Positions 10,229-22,000 of a stretch of 64,000 bases of DNA are shown in pieces. The position numbers and the translations under genes are program-made. Every line of letters begins with the position of its first letter. Positions within the stretch are counted from its first letter, which is position 1. The notes under the pieces were generated by a model. It had not been told where the DNA came from. It saw only the letters and a list, made by a program, of their open reading frames with translations, and did not search any database. The DNA comes from Tritrichomonas musculus. Taxonomy: Eukaryota; Parabasalia; Tritrichomonadida; Tritrichomonadidae. The stretch covers positions 6,758,001 through 6,822,000 of the forward strand of contig JAPFFF010000001.1 of assembly GCA_039105265.1 (NCBI GenBank), read 5' to 3'.

Positions 10229-11521
10229 TCATTTTTCTGCAAAAATATTTTCTGTTTGATTTCGATTTGCTTTTTCACGTTTCCTTTTTTCAACCAACTG
10301 GATGTATTCCGGATGTTTTTGAATTTCATCAAGAAAGTTTCCAGTTTTTAATAACTTTGATGCTTCATTATATGTCATGTTAAATAAATCGTTTGTTGGA
10401 GATGAGAGCCTTCTTTCAACATCAGCAACCATATCATCGGAGAAGTTATTTTGTGATACACTTCCTTTTTTGACATATGTATTAAAAATACGCTCTGCTT
10501 CATTTTTAATTTGAGATTTATTTTCAAGACTTCTATACAAGAGAACATCTCTACAGAAGGGAGGAACCTCAGGAATAACTTTAATTTGTGCTATTTTTTC
10601 AATTATTTGATAACATTCTGGATCAAGTATCATTTGATCAAAAGTTGAAAGGATATCACTATCATTCATTTGGTCTTCAGGTGCATGCTTATATGATAAG
10701 TAAATTGGCCATAGAATTGATGTAAAGTAACCATCAACAATAAAAACAAACATCATTGAGATCTGGATGTTTGGATATTTGTTAAGACGATATAATACTA
10801 GATAAGGGACAAGACAACATATCCAAACAAAGCTGCATGAAATAAATTCCGTTTTAAGATGATAGGGGTCATTTTCTTCATTTTTAAACATAAAAGAAAA
10901 TCCGATAGCAAAACAAATTGCGCACAAAGAAACAAGTATTATTAAAACTATAAACGTATATGATCGTAATTGACATCCATATGCATTAACCCAGTCAGAC
11001 ATTTTTTGAAATTGAAAAATATTTGCTATTAAAAGGAGTATAGACATAATCAAACCAAGAAATGAAACATAAGTTGATTCTCTTACCCAGGGGTTATGCG
11101 GATTTAATATTTTATTTGGGTTGTGAGATAAAGTAGAAATATAACGCATTGTTAGAATATATTTGGCGAATCGAAGAACAAAAGGAACGAAATAGAGTGG
11201 GAGAAATATTAAAATATAATATAAATCAAGGCAACATGGAAAATGCTTTCTCGATACTGCAATATCCCATGATGTACAACTGAAAGCTATTTCTGCTCCA
11301 AATGCAGAAAGAAGCGAAAGTACTGGAGATCTAACCCGAATGTTTGTATCTCCCGTGCGAAGTCGGATTATAAATACAATTGAACCAACAAGCCATAAAA
11401 GAGACCAGACTGCCCATAAGTAGAAAATAAATAAGGAAAATGGATCAAGTTCATTAGTATCAATTGTCTTTGAATTTGGAGGAATAAAATCCCATTGAGT
11501 ATCAGATATATTGATAGACAT
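10229..11521 (-). CDS. Seven-transmembrane receptor-like protein with C-terminal RGS domain
   Basis: A 430-residue protein. About seven hydrophobic helices fill residues 25-290, for example LFIFYLWAVWSLLWLVGSIVF and TFIVLIILVSLCAICFAIGFSF. The cytosolic C-terminus, from about residue 300, reads as an RGS domain: ILSTFDQMILDPECYQIIEK, then AERIFNTYVKKGS, then LFNMTYNEASKLLKTGNFLDEIQKHPEY. RGS domains speed GTP hydrolysis by G-alpha subunits, so this is a predicted membrane-bound regulator of heterotrimeric G proteins, with the same layout as plant AtRGS1. The ligand is unknown. The frame extends upstream to a TTG; the ATG at 11521 is preferred. The amylase gene upstream is on the same strand, but about 500 bp with a MITE separates them. 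Confidence 0.8.
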   Translation of the reverse strand: MSINISDTQWDFIPPNSKTIDTNELDPFSLFIFYLWAVWSLLWLVGSIVFIIRLRTGDTNIRVRSPVLSLLSAFGAEIAFSCTSWDIAVSRKHFPCCLDLYYILIFLPLYFVPFVLRFAKYILTMRYISTLSHNPNKILNPHNPWVRESTYVSFLGLIMSILLLIANIFQFQKMSDWVNAYGCQLRSYTFIVLIILVSLCAICFAIGFSFMFKNEENDPYHLKTEFISCSFVWICCLVPYLVLYRLNKYPNIQISMMFVFIVDGYFTSILWPIYLSYKHAPEDQMNDSDILSTFDQMILDPECYQIIEKIAQIKVIPEVPPFCRDVLLYRSLENKSQIKNEAERIFNTYVKKGSVSQNNFSDDMVADVERRLSSPTNDLFNMTYNEASKLLKTGNFLDEIQKHPEYIQLVEKRKREKANRNQTENIFAEK

Positions 11522-12027
11522 TTTTTTAACCAAATATACTCTCAAAATATATCAACTTTTTCAAAAATTTCTCTACAAAAAAAAAAAAAAAAAAAAACAA
11601 TTAGTTAGAATAACCATTTTTTAAGGTTCTCCTTTCAAATTGAAAAGATTAAATTCAATTAGACTTCACAAATAAAATATGCATAAATATCGTATTTAAA
11701 AACGAATTAAAATATAATATTTACGCAGATATATATTTTAAATTATTAAATAAAAACATTTTCATGAAATCTTATCGATTTTATTTTTTTACAGATTGAA
11801 ATCAAAAAATTAAAAAATCAATAAAATTTGAAAAAAATAAGATTTAATCGTTAAGGTCAAATTTCTATATTTTTAACCAAAACTTTTTCTGAAAAATGCT
11901 CTATTGAATTATATATTCTATGAGTTAATTCAATATTGAATAATTTACATTTTTTTGGGGAAGGAGAACCTTAATATATATATAAAATCTATCAAAGATA
12001 ATTTAAGTAAAAACGCATTTAGAATAC
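11522..12027. other. Intergenic region with TTAA MITE
   Basis: Promoter region of the receptor gene, on the minus strand. It contains a run of A (about 11577-11597) and the MITE at 11635-11970. Confidence 0.6.
11635..11970. mobile_element. TTAA-flanked MITE (336 bp)
   Basis: The left end GGTTCTCCTT at 11635 and the right end AAGGAGAACC ending at 11970 are inverted copies, and each is flanked by TTAA (11631-11634 and 11971-11974). There is no coding capacity. The ends differ from the GGGGGACG termini of the Kolobok-like element at 6640, so this is a second TTAA family. It lies between the two minus-strand genes, within a few hundred bases of the receptor start. Confidence 0.8.
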
Positions 12028-14010
12028 TTAAATATGCATCCAGCTTCTCATAGCATTGATGATTTGCTGATCTCGGTGAACACGAGTATAGCCGGATCCA
12101 CTGTATGCTTGGCCATTTGGATCATAAGCCTTAACATATGAACGAGATCTGCAACCATTGCAAGTAGTCTTGCAGAGTGAGCAATCTGATTTACCATCTG
12201 GAATAGCTTTAACACCATTTTCGAAATAGTAAGATGAAAGTACCATTCTGATTGGATAATCATCATTATTATTTTGTGCTCCATTAGGATTAGTGAAGAG
12301 ACGAATTTCATGTCTTCTATGCTCATCTGGCGAACATCCCTTAACAAGGACGCATCCATCTCCGTGCATGTCTCTTGATGATGAACCGTCATTTTGCTGA
12401 TCGTGATCATCGTTTTGAATGACTTTTCTCTTCAACGAAACACGTCCACCATCGTTCCAAGGCTCAGTTGGGTAACCACTCCACCAAATCTTGATCTTTT
12501 CAATATCACTTGCAGACATTCCTTGTTCTTTAAGCTTGTTCTCGAAGAATGTAGAATATGAATATTCTGAATCACCAACAAGAAGTCCAGCTTCTCCTCC
12601 TGTAATAACTTCGAGCCAAGTGAACCAATCTTCTGGCAATTCACCTCCCATGTTGTCCTTGAACTTCTTGAAAATTGCTGCCAGATCGACTGGGTGGATA
12701 TGCTTGGCTGCATCAACACGGAATCCACTAATTCCAATTGATAACAAGTCTGTGAAATAGTCGGCAATTCTCTGTCTGACATAATCTTTGCTTGTATCTA
12801 AGTCCGTGAGTCCTGTTAACCATCCCGTGTTCATGATATTGCCATCTGTCCACGAATTGAGCGATTTTTCACAGTGAAAGTCCATTGGATCATAAGGAAC
12901 AGCTGGGAATTCAAGAACGTTACGTGATCCTCCCCATGAGTTTGTCCCAAATGTATAACCTGGCGTGTAGTATGGTGATTGTGAATCATCAGCTGATGAT
13001 TGTTTGCCTGGCCAAAAGACACATCCAGCTCCTGGGTTTCTATGATCTTGGGCATCATTTCCATTTCCTGACATATGGTTAACAACTGCATCGGCATAGA
13101 CACGGACACCATATGAACGGCATGTTTTGATCATTTTACGAAGTTGAGATCTTGTTCCCATTCTTCCTTGGAGACGATATGATACTGGTTGATACATGAA
13201 ATACCATGGGTTGAGTTCATTTTCAAAAGGCTGTGTTGACATGACTTGCTCTTGGTGTGGGAAGATCTTAACTCCTAAGTAACCAGCATCTGCAATGAAT
13301 TTGCATTCTTGCTCAATATCTTCATCTGGCCATCCAAAAAGCTCGACAATAGCACCTTTTTGTCCGTTTCTGTAATCACCTGAACGTCCCTTGAGTGGTT
13401 CAATGTTCCAGATGAAATCGATTTCATCAAGATCAAGAGTTTCTCCTGTTGCTGCTGTAACTTTAACTTTAAGAAGACCATTATATGATGAGTCATATGT
13501 TTTAGTTGGCTCTTTTTGTGCAACTCCATCAAAATAATATGTAAGATCTAAATCATGATGTGTCTTTGTGATAATCGTAACTGTGCAGCTACGTCTTCCT
13601 GATGAGTAAACTTGGCGTGCATAACCAACAAGTGTGCTCATGTCTTGATATCCTGGTTTCCAATCGTTTTCTCCTCTCTTTGGTGTGTTCCATAAATGTG
13701 TTGCCCATTTTTCTGGCATTGCTCCATCTGAGCTTGGACATGTCATTTGCTCTAAAACACTGCAATCTTGGGAAAATAATTTTGTTGCATTACGATAACT
13801 TTTAGAAACATAAGATGATGAAAGAACTTGATTACTTGACGATTTATCTTTCTTGTTAAATGATAAATAGCCAATTAATACGCCAACAAGTAAACCAACT
13901 GCAACACAGACGCCCATGATAAGATATTTCTTTACCTTTGAACGACGTATGCTTGTTCTTAAATCTTCATCATTACTAGAAATCAAAGGCTGTTCAGTAA
14001 GCTCTTCCAT
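12028..14010 (-). CDS. Membrane-anchored alpha-amylase (GH13)
   Basis: A 660-residue endo-acting enzyme cutting alpha-1,4 bonds in starch or glycogen. Residues 1-28 are cytosolic, 29-50 (YLIMGVCVAVGLLVGVLIGY) form one transmembrane anchor, and the rest should lie outside the cell or in a lumen (type II topology). The GH13 regions are present: YADAVVNH (305-312), GFRVDAAKH with nucleophile Asp433, WLEV with general acid Glu467, and NDDHDQQ with Asp537. Region IV has an extra-acidic DDHD where NHD is usual. Cysteine-rich CSLCKTTCNGC near 610-620 suggests disulphides. About 130 unassigned residues (60-190) may be a carbohydrate-binding domain. An initiator-like TCATT lies shortly upstream on the coding strand. 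Likely role: use of host or prey glycogen at the surface. Confidence 0.93.
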   Translation of the reverse strand: MEELTEQPLISSNDEDLRTSIRRSKVKKYLIMGVCVAVGLLVGVLIGYLSFNKKDKSSSNQVLSSSYVSKSYRNATKLFSQDCSVLEQMTCPSSDGAMPEKWATHLWNTPKRGENDWKPGYQDMSTLVGYARQVYSSGRRSCTVTIITKTHHDLDLTYYFDGVAQKEPTKTYDSSYNGLLKVKVTAATGETLDLDEIDFIWNIEPLKGRSGDYRNGQKGAIVELFGWPDEDIEQECKFIADAGYLGVKIFPHQEQVMSTQPFENELNPWYFMYQPVSYRLQGRMGTRSQLRKMIKTCRSYGVRVYADAVVNHMSGNGNDAQDHRNPGAGCVFWPGKQSSADDSQSPYYTPGYTFGTNSWGGSRNVLEFPAVPYDPMDFHCEKSLNSWTDGNIMNTGWLTGLTDLDTSKDYVRQRIADYFTDLLSIGISGFRVDAAKHIHPVDLAAIFKKFKDNMGGELPEDWFTWLEVITGGEAGLLVGDSEYSYSTFFENKLKEQGMSASDIEKIKIWWSGYPTEPWNDGGRVSLKRKVIQNDDHDQQNDGSSSRDMHGDGCVLVKGCSPDEHRRHEIRLFTNPNGAQNNNDDYPIRMVLSSYYFENGVKAIPDGKSDCSLCKTTCNGCRSRSYVKAYDPNGQAYSGSGYTRVHRDQQIINAMRSWMHI

Positions 14011-15075
14011 TTCTTACAAATGAAATGATATGTTTTTTTTTTTTTATTTTCTATTCAATATTGAATTCAATATTTTCTCACCTGCTATATTTAATTTTTA
14101 AGAACCATATGAATTCAATTTTTTTCAGAACAAGTTTTATAGAGAAAATCATCATTATCATATAAAAAAGAATATTAATGAAATATATTAATAATAAAAG
14201 TATAATTTATTATATATAATTAAAAATATTAAATAAAACTTTAAAATATTTCGCAATATTCATTTTTTTCTTTGGATCATTTTTATATTAAATTGAAAAA
14301 TTCAATAAATTAACGAAATCATTTGAATTGAAGATGAACTGTTTTATGAAAAAGTAATACAATATTTATTTTCACATCAAATAGAGTTCACGCTTAAAAT
14401 ATTATATTATGATACATTATTCGATGACAAAATTATACAATTTAAAAATATTTTAATTGATTTATTAAGGCTAATCATTTATACATTTTTTGATTATACA
14501 ATAATATAATATAGAGTGAAATCAAAGATTATTTATATGATTTTATATACCATGTTCATTGTACGCTTAAAAATCAATTGGTACTTGGAGATTTTGATCA
14601 TCATTTTGAATGCTTTTAATAATAATTGACATAAAATTGACCTTATCGTGAGTTCAACCGTTTTACAAAAATAATGAACACCAAACCAAACATATATCTT
14701 TCTAAATACATTGATATGACCAAATGTTTATAAAACTTGCTGCTCAACAAAATCATATTATTAAATCAATTTTTTAAAATTTTGAAAATTACATAAAATT
14801 TAGTAATGAAAAACTTAATATGATTATATGATGCTCAAATCATTAAATTTTACTTTGATTAGGTGATGATACTTATTTCATTAAATGTAAAAATATTCTT
14901 TCTAAAATAATTTGGATTTATTTTCACAAATGAAAAATAACAGCTAGTTTGTAACATTGTTGATATATTTAGTTCCTAATCAAGTTTGTTATTTGATACG
15001 GATCTAGATACAATAAAATGTTAACCATTTTTTATTTACAACGTTTTTTTTTTTCTTTTTCAAAATTTTATATGA
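14011..15075. other. Divergent intergenic region, amylase / SCAMP-like gene
   Basis: About 1.07 kb between divergently transcribed genes, so it should hold both promoters. It is AT-rich throughout. I see no transposon ends, tRNA or small gene. Confidence 0.5.
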
Positions 15076-15732
15076 ATGCTTGAAGATATACATTTACAAA
15101 ATGCTAATAATTTAGACTATAGTGAGATTCGCTTTTTTATTTCTCAAAATTGGCCAAAGCGATTTCCTTTATTTTATTTTAATTTACATGAAGTTCCATA
15201 CCAACATCAAAAATTTGTTCAAGAGACTTTTGTCGATTCAATATTTCAAGGACTTACTTACATAATTAATTGGATTGTTTGCTTTTTATGCCGAAGAGAT
15301 TCAGCAATGAACGAATCAAAAGATCCAATTTTTATTATCGCATCTTTCAACATTTTTATATTATTTCCTATTGTTTTTTCATTTTTCCATTTTGAAATAT
15401 ATCAAATCTTATTATTTAATTTAACTAGAGATTCTATTTTATCGATTTTACTTATTACATTTATAATACTTTTTCTCGATTTTTTCTCACTGATGGGAAA
15501 TGAATCAACGGGAACATGTGGAATTTGCTATTTTATTTCTTTGGCTCTAGATAAAATGTATTTCCGATCTTTTTTGTCTCTTTTTGTCTTTATATTGTTC
15601 TGCATTACGTTTATACTACATTTTAAATTTCTTATGAGGATAGTCTACTTTATTAAAGGTCGTAACATTCCTTTTTCTCAATTTGAAAAAATCACAGAAC
15701 AAGCATATACATTCTTGATTTCACATACCTAA
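15076..15732 (+). CDS. SCAMP-like four-helix membrane protein
   Basis: A 218-residue protein. The N-terminal QNWPKRFPLFYFNLHEVPYQHQKFV resembles the NWPPFFP...EIP...Q signature just before the first helix of secretory carrier membrane proteins. About four hydrophobic helices follow, near 55-72, 83-105, 118-140 and 165-190, with a short cytosolic tail. SCAMPs sit in post-Golgi and endosomal membranes and act in vesicle recycling and exocytosis. The rest of the protein is diverged and lacks the typical N-terminal NPF repeats, so the call is tentative. An out-of-frame ATG at 15072 overlaps the start. The stop codon is followed by AA, giving TAAAA. Confidence 0.55.
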   Translation: MLEDIHLQNANNLDYSEIRFFISQNWPKRFPLFYFNLHEVPYQHQKFVQETFVDSIFQGLTYIINWIVCFLCRRDSAMNESKDPIFIIASFNIFILFPIVFSFFHFEIYQILLFNLTRDSILSILLITFIILFLDFFSLMGNESTGTCGICYFISLALDKMYFRSFLSLFVFILFCITFILHFKFLMRIVYFIKGRNIPFSQFEKITEQAYTFLISHT

Positions 15733-16032
15733 AATAATATTTTTATATATATACTTTTTATTTATTTACATCGTTTAGATCGAATAATATCATTTTTGAT
15801 AATTGTAATTTATTTTTTAATTGATTCCTATTTCTATAGATATGATTAAAAAAGATTCAATTTGTATTTTGATATAAAAAATATATGATTTTTCTTCATT
15901 GTATATATTATATTAAGGATTTTTTGGATAATTTGATATTTAGAATTCCGAAATTCATGTTCCATGAATCTTGTATAAAAATACTAATTTCGTAAAAATT
16001 GAATTAGATTTAATCGTCCAAATCAAAGCGTG

Positions 16033-19000
16033 ATGATGAAGCCTGGAGAAGTGTTACGCCACCCTCAGAACTTCTCGAAGCTTAATCTTCAATCTATTAA
16101 CTATGAAGAACATCTACGCAACCGTATTTCAAAGATAACAGTCAATCCTGTCACTACAACGCCTATTCTTGACGAAATCAGAGATATTTCTTTTTATATT
16201 CCGTCTACTGATCTTGAAACAGCAACGAATGCTGTATCTCTTCAAATCATAAATGTAATTATCCATCTTGCAAATGCGCCTAGTACACCCGAGATAATAT
16301 CTTTCCGAATTCGATTACTAGATTTATTAAGCATTTTAAACTACCATTTTTTTCCAGTCGCTTTTAATTCAGAATTTTTCGACGTATTTTTCCGCATTAT
16401 TTCAGATGGTACAATAAATGAAATGGCCGCGGCAGTTAAATTATTAAGGCAATCCTTTGATACACTAGAATCGCCAAATAACAATGCATTTTTGTTAACC
16501 ATAGGTAAAAATACTTTAAATGTTGCAGAGAAACGCTTGAAAAATCTAATTGAGCATTCAATTTCAGCAGATAAATACAGTTTCTTTCCATTTCTCACTT
16601 TGTTAACAGTTTTATCCTACTGCGCTAAAAAGCTTGAAACATTACGGGAGCCTATTGGAAAAGTTTTAATTGCAACTGAATCGTTTGCTAAATCTATTGA
16701 ATTTGATAAAAAACGTTTTGGAACAGCCCTACCATTATTTGCGATCAAAGCACGAATTATTCATTCACTAGCGCTTTTAATTGATTCACCACAACGAGAT
16801 AAACAACTTTCATTTTTACTTGACTCTTACATTAACCTCTTTAAGAACTGCCCGATCTCATATTCAACCATTATTGATGAAATATCTTCATCATTCCATT
16901 GTTATTTATCACAAAAGCCAGATGATGAGAGAATTGAACGTTTAATTAAAATAGTTCCAGCCTTTTTAACCATACCTTTAGGTAAACCTGAGTATTTTTA
17001 CAGTTCTATTTCAATTACTTCGAAACTTTTTGAAGTATTATTATCATATGCAAAATTACCTTGGCCAGTTATTGATCAAATGATAACTTATACAACTAAT
17101 GTTATTCATTATTCTGATGTTGTTTTAATTTCTAGGTGTCAAAAATTTTCTTATTTTGCCGTAATTTTGCTTAAAAGGTTAAATTTACTAGATATGAGAT
17201 CGTCCAGGCCACTTTTTCTAATTTTGTTTAACATATATCATGCCTTTCAACTAATAAATGAGTCCATTGTTGATATGAAGATCAATCCTAAGACAGAATC
17301 CACAGAAATGAAACGCTCACAGCAGCACATATATGATATGACCATTTTATTTGAATCATTTTCACGAATTCTCGAAATTTTTTACAAAACAGTCAGATTA
17401 ATCAACCTATACCAGAAAAGATTAGAAGAAATTGCACAAGATGGCCATATTATTAATAAAGCAGGCACTCCAAGTCAGCAACAAATGACACTCCAGCAAA
17501 TAAACACACAAAAATATCAACAACAGCAACAGCAGCAGCAACAACAAAGCCAACAAAACAAACTATTACAGCAACAGCAACAAATAACACAACAATTACA
17601 ATTACAAAGGTTACAAAAACAATTTCAACAGCAACAACAACAAAATCATCAACAACAGCAAAGTCAATCTCAAGCACAAAGTACAGCACAAGCTTTAGGA
17701 CTAAGTTTAAAGCATTCAGCATCGATAACCACAGCAAATATCGCTTCAATTATATCAAGCATAGCCAGCATGAACTCAGCAAATAAAAATCCGAATTTAA
17801 ATTTAAATCTAGTTAATTCTTCTTCTTCTTCAGCAGCTGCACTAAATTTAAGTGCTTTAGTTTCTCGTTCGCAAACATCAACAACTCCTGTAGCAAAAGT
17901 AGCAGCAGCAGTTATACAAAATGCTTCTTCTTATTCTACAAATGCAACACCAACTGTTTCTCAAGCACAACAGCAACAACAAAGTATTCAACAACAACAA
18001 ACAAATTCTGCTAATTTACAAGGTTCATCAACTTCAATTCCTAAATTAAAAATTGCTTATCCTTTTGATTGTGCTGGTGCTAATTTGTTAGTGAATTCTT
18101 ATGTAAGTATTTTGTTTATCTTCTTAAGAATTAGAGTTATTCTGCATCAATGCAACTTAAAGTTCTCTTTGAAGCCAACAAAAAGTGACTACATTTCTAA
18201 TCTTAAATCTTGCGCAAATCATAAAAGATACGTGCAATATTACGAGAAAGAAAGATATTATAATCAAATATCTTTCAAAATTATTGTGGAATCACTTTTT
18301 CAAACAAAAACTCCTATTTTAATCAATATTTGGGAAAGATTCATTGAAAAGTTGATCGGAAAAAATGGAATGAGTATAAATGACATTTATTTCATTCGTT
18401 TCTTCTTAAGTTATCCTGTCTTGTTTGGCCCTTTTTATCGTGCTTTCGTGAAGGAAGTGATAAAAGGTCTTCAAAATCCATCGAATTTGAATTCCTTGTT
18501 TCATATTGGCAATGAAGTACTTGAAAGATTGATCGAATTTGGCCTATTTCAAGGTGAAGTTAAAGATTTGTTTATAAAACAAATCTTGAAAGATACAAAA
18601 CTTTTATTTAAAGTTTTTGAAACCAATTTCGTCTTCTTACAAGATGCACGAGAGTCTTTAAATTTCTTGACAAACATTTCCAAGTTTTTAACTATTTTAA
18701 TTTTTACTCCAATGAATAAGAAACAAAATCCAACAACAACTACAAGTTTGTCAGGTGGAAATAATTCATCGACAAGTTCATCAACTTCAACTTTTTCTGA
18801 TCTTGATTCATTTTTACGTGAAGTTTTAACAACAAAGCTTATTAAAACAATTTGCACGTCGATTGCTGATTATCCAAGCGATTTATCAAGCTTACTTAAT
18901 TTCTTAAGTTATTGTAATGGCAAGCTTCCTCATATAGTTGAAAATGAAGCGGTTATAACGGTTTTGGCCAATATAGCTTCAATTAAGCCGAATCATTCAT

Positions 19001-22000
19001 TATCTTTGATTGCAGCCATTTTGAAAAGAAGACCTGATTTGATTCAAGATGGAATCACTTCTGAAATAAGTTCTGCTTCTTACAGTCGATCAAGTAATTT
19101 AGCTGAAGTAGCATTAAATGCATTACTTTATTTACCAGAAGCAAACACACCGACAATTCTCTTAAAATTCTTGAAAAGAGCACCAATTGAATTTGTTCGT
19201 CCTGATTCAATTTCAGCCAATAGATGTGTTTTTTCTTTCCCGAAAGGTGAATTATTGGCCAATTTTGACTCTGAAATGTTTTTGTCTGCATTTTCTTCAG
19301 CAATTGAATTATCAGAAGATATGACATTATGGGATTCATTATTATTTTTAATATTGGATTTGTTATTGGTTAGCAAATCGAACAAAAATGAAAAGAACAA
19401 AAAAGTCATTGATAAAAATAACGATAAAGATCTTAATGAATTCTTAAATTCAAATTATTCGCAGACAGGTTATTCCAATTCATATTTAATCTGTTCTAAA
19501 TTTTTTGTATATATAGCTTCATTTATTAAAAAGAGGGAAAATGAAGTTAAACATTTCTTTGATTCTTTCTTTAATAATTTAGAAGTAATTATTAATAGAA
19601 AGATTGATTACAAAACCAACTTTAGAATTAAATCATTGGCATTTGTATCGATTATTCAATATATTGATGAAATTGGTGAAGAAATAGTTTCAATTTCCAA
19701 ATTAATTGGAAATTCAAAAGAAAACTTTACTTATTTTTTCTTATCTTGCGTTGAAATCATTGAATCTGTACCAATTTCTAATTCATTGATTAAAGAATCA
19801 ATGCTTGTTGATTTTGCTTTGTCAACATTTCCAAACGATGTTATTAATCTTCAATTATTGACCCAAATTGCTATTCATTCAATTTCACAATCACCATTAC
19901 TTTCAGATAGAGAGAATCTAGAATATAGAAACACAATTGACTTTCATTTTCATGAATTAACATTAATTCCTGAATTTTTTAAATCAATCATTGATCGTTT
20001 AAAGTCATTAATTAGTTTAACAGCATCAATGGAAAATTCAGATAATATTTTCGATCCAACAATTCTTCTTAATTATGTAAAATCTGCTACTTCTTCTTCA
20101 ATGGATCCAGTAAGAATCAATTGGACAAGAATCATTTCTAGTGAATTTTTAACTGTTTCTAATATTGATCAAATGATTGTTGAACAATTTATAAGTAATT
20201 TGTTCCAATGTTCTGAATATCGAATTAAATTATTAATTTTCGATATCATTTCTCCTTTATTACGATGTTTTCCATCACTTACAATCAAGTTCATTGATCA
20301 AATTGATAGTTTACTTGATTATTACATTAAAGATTCACATGTAATTGATAAAACTCTTGAAAATCAAATCTCATCAATAATTATTCCAATACTTCAATGT
20401 GATGAAATTAAAGATGCTTCAAAATATTGTTCACTTATTGATTCAACAATTCATTCCATTGAGAAAACTATTCCTGATTTCCTTTATTTAATTAAAAATA
20501 AAGCGTCTTCTGATAAATTCACCGAAGCAATGCAAACATTGAAAAGTAAATTAAATAATGACGGTTTATATGATTTGAAGAAATCTTCAAATTCGTATAA
20601 ACAACAACCACTTGCTAATTGGTGCAATATATCGAAATATTGGAGATCTGTCTTTTATATAACAAGACGTGATTTTGTTCACACTTTAATTGCACAGTTC
20701 ACACAATTTTCAGATGGAATTATCGATTCATTGTCAATTGACAGAATTAAAGAATTTTATCATTCAATAACATCAATTATATCTGATAAAATCATTGTTA
20801 AGCAAATTTTGGAAGAAGATAATCGTAACAATAACAACAATTCTGAATCAACAAATTCAGAATCAAATCAAAATGAATCCAATTCCAATATTTATAATCA
20901 ACAACAACAACCAACTAATCAACAACAACAGCAACAACAACAAGCTACTTTAATTGATCAAGTAATTTTAGGTTTTCTTAAGATTTTTGATCGTTATAAT
21001 GCTACTATTACTGATGATATGTATGTGCCATTAATTCATTTTATTGAAGCAACAGGAACAAATTATGCAAATACTTACTTATCCAAGTATTTACAAGCCA
21101 GAAGGACAACACTTTCAATTCGTTATTTATTATTACTTCCTGAAGGCAAGCATTTAAGATTTAATCTTTTTAATTCTAATAAAGAATTCATTTTGGCTCA
21201 TCTTAATTTAGATAATCCGAAGAATCTTCAACAATTACAATATTTTAATCAACAACAACAACAACAACAGCAAGATGCATCTTTTTATATGTTACATTCA
21301 TTACCATCTGAATCAACAATTAGTTATGCATTGTTATGCCCAGGTTTACCTGATTTTGAAACCATCTTTTTAATTCCATATTTAAAGATCTTTCGAAGAT
21401 TTTTAATTTTAAAGAAAGAAACATTTTCATTTGCATTACTTTTAGAGCCAATTATTCAGTACTTTGAAATATTTCAGCCTTATTTATTATCAATTATTAT
21501 TGACGCCTTTTTAACACAAGATCCAACTGTTGTTTCATATATAAAAAGGATCATTAAATTGTACATCAATTATCCAAAAGTTACAAAAGAAACATTGACA
21601 ACTGTTCAATTTGTACAAAGAGGAACTTATGAAAGTGAAAATGTTGCTCATTATGATTTATTTAATCAAAACATTCATAATTTTAATGAACCAATAATAA
21701 TTGAAGATAATGAAGACAATTCTAACTTCTCTTATTATGTCAAATCGATATTGTTACCATATTCCAAATTGAACGAAAATTGTGCATCATTTTTCTATAG
21801 TCATTATGGAACAACAATATCGAGAAGGATTTTAATGGCTTATTTATTCATAGATGTTTCTGATTTTAAATTTACTTCAACTGAATCATTTGAAATGCTT
21901 CAAAGTTGCGAGTCTGATATTGAAAAAGATCAAATTTATTACATTTGGTCCAAATCAATACAAAATGGGCATTTTAATGAAATGATTTGTGATTTCTTAG

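Noticed and set aside
12432-12782. Overlapping open frames inside the amylase gene
   Set aside because: Shadow frames of a well-supported GH13 gene; none has family motifs.
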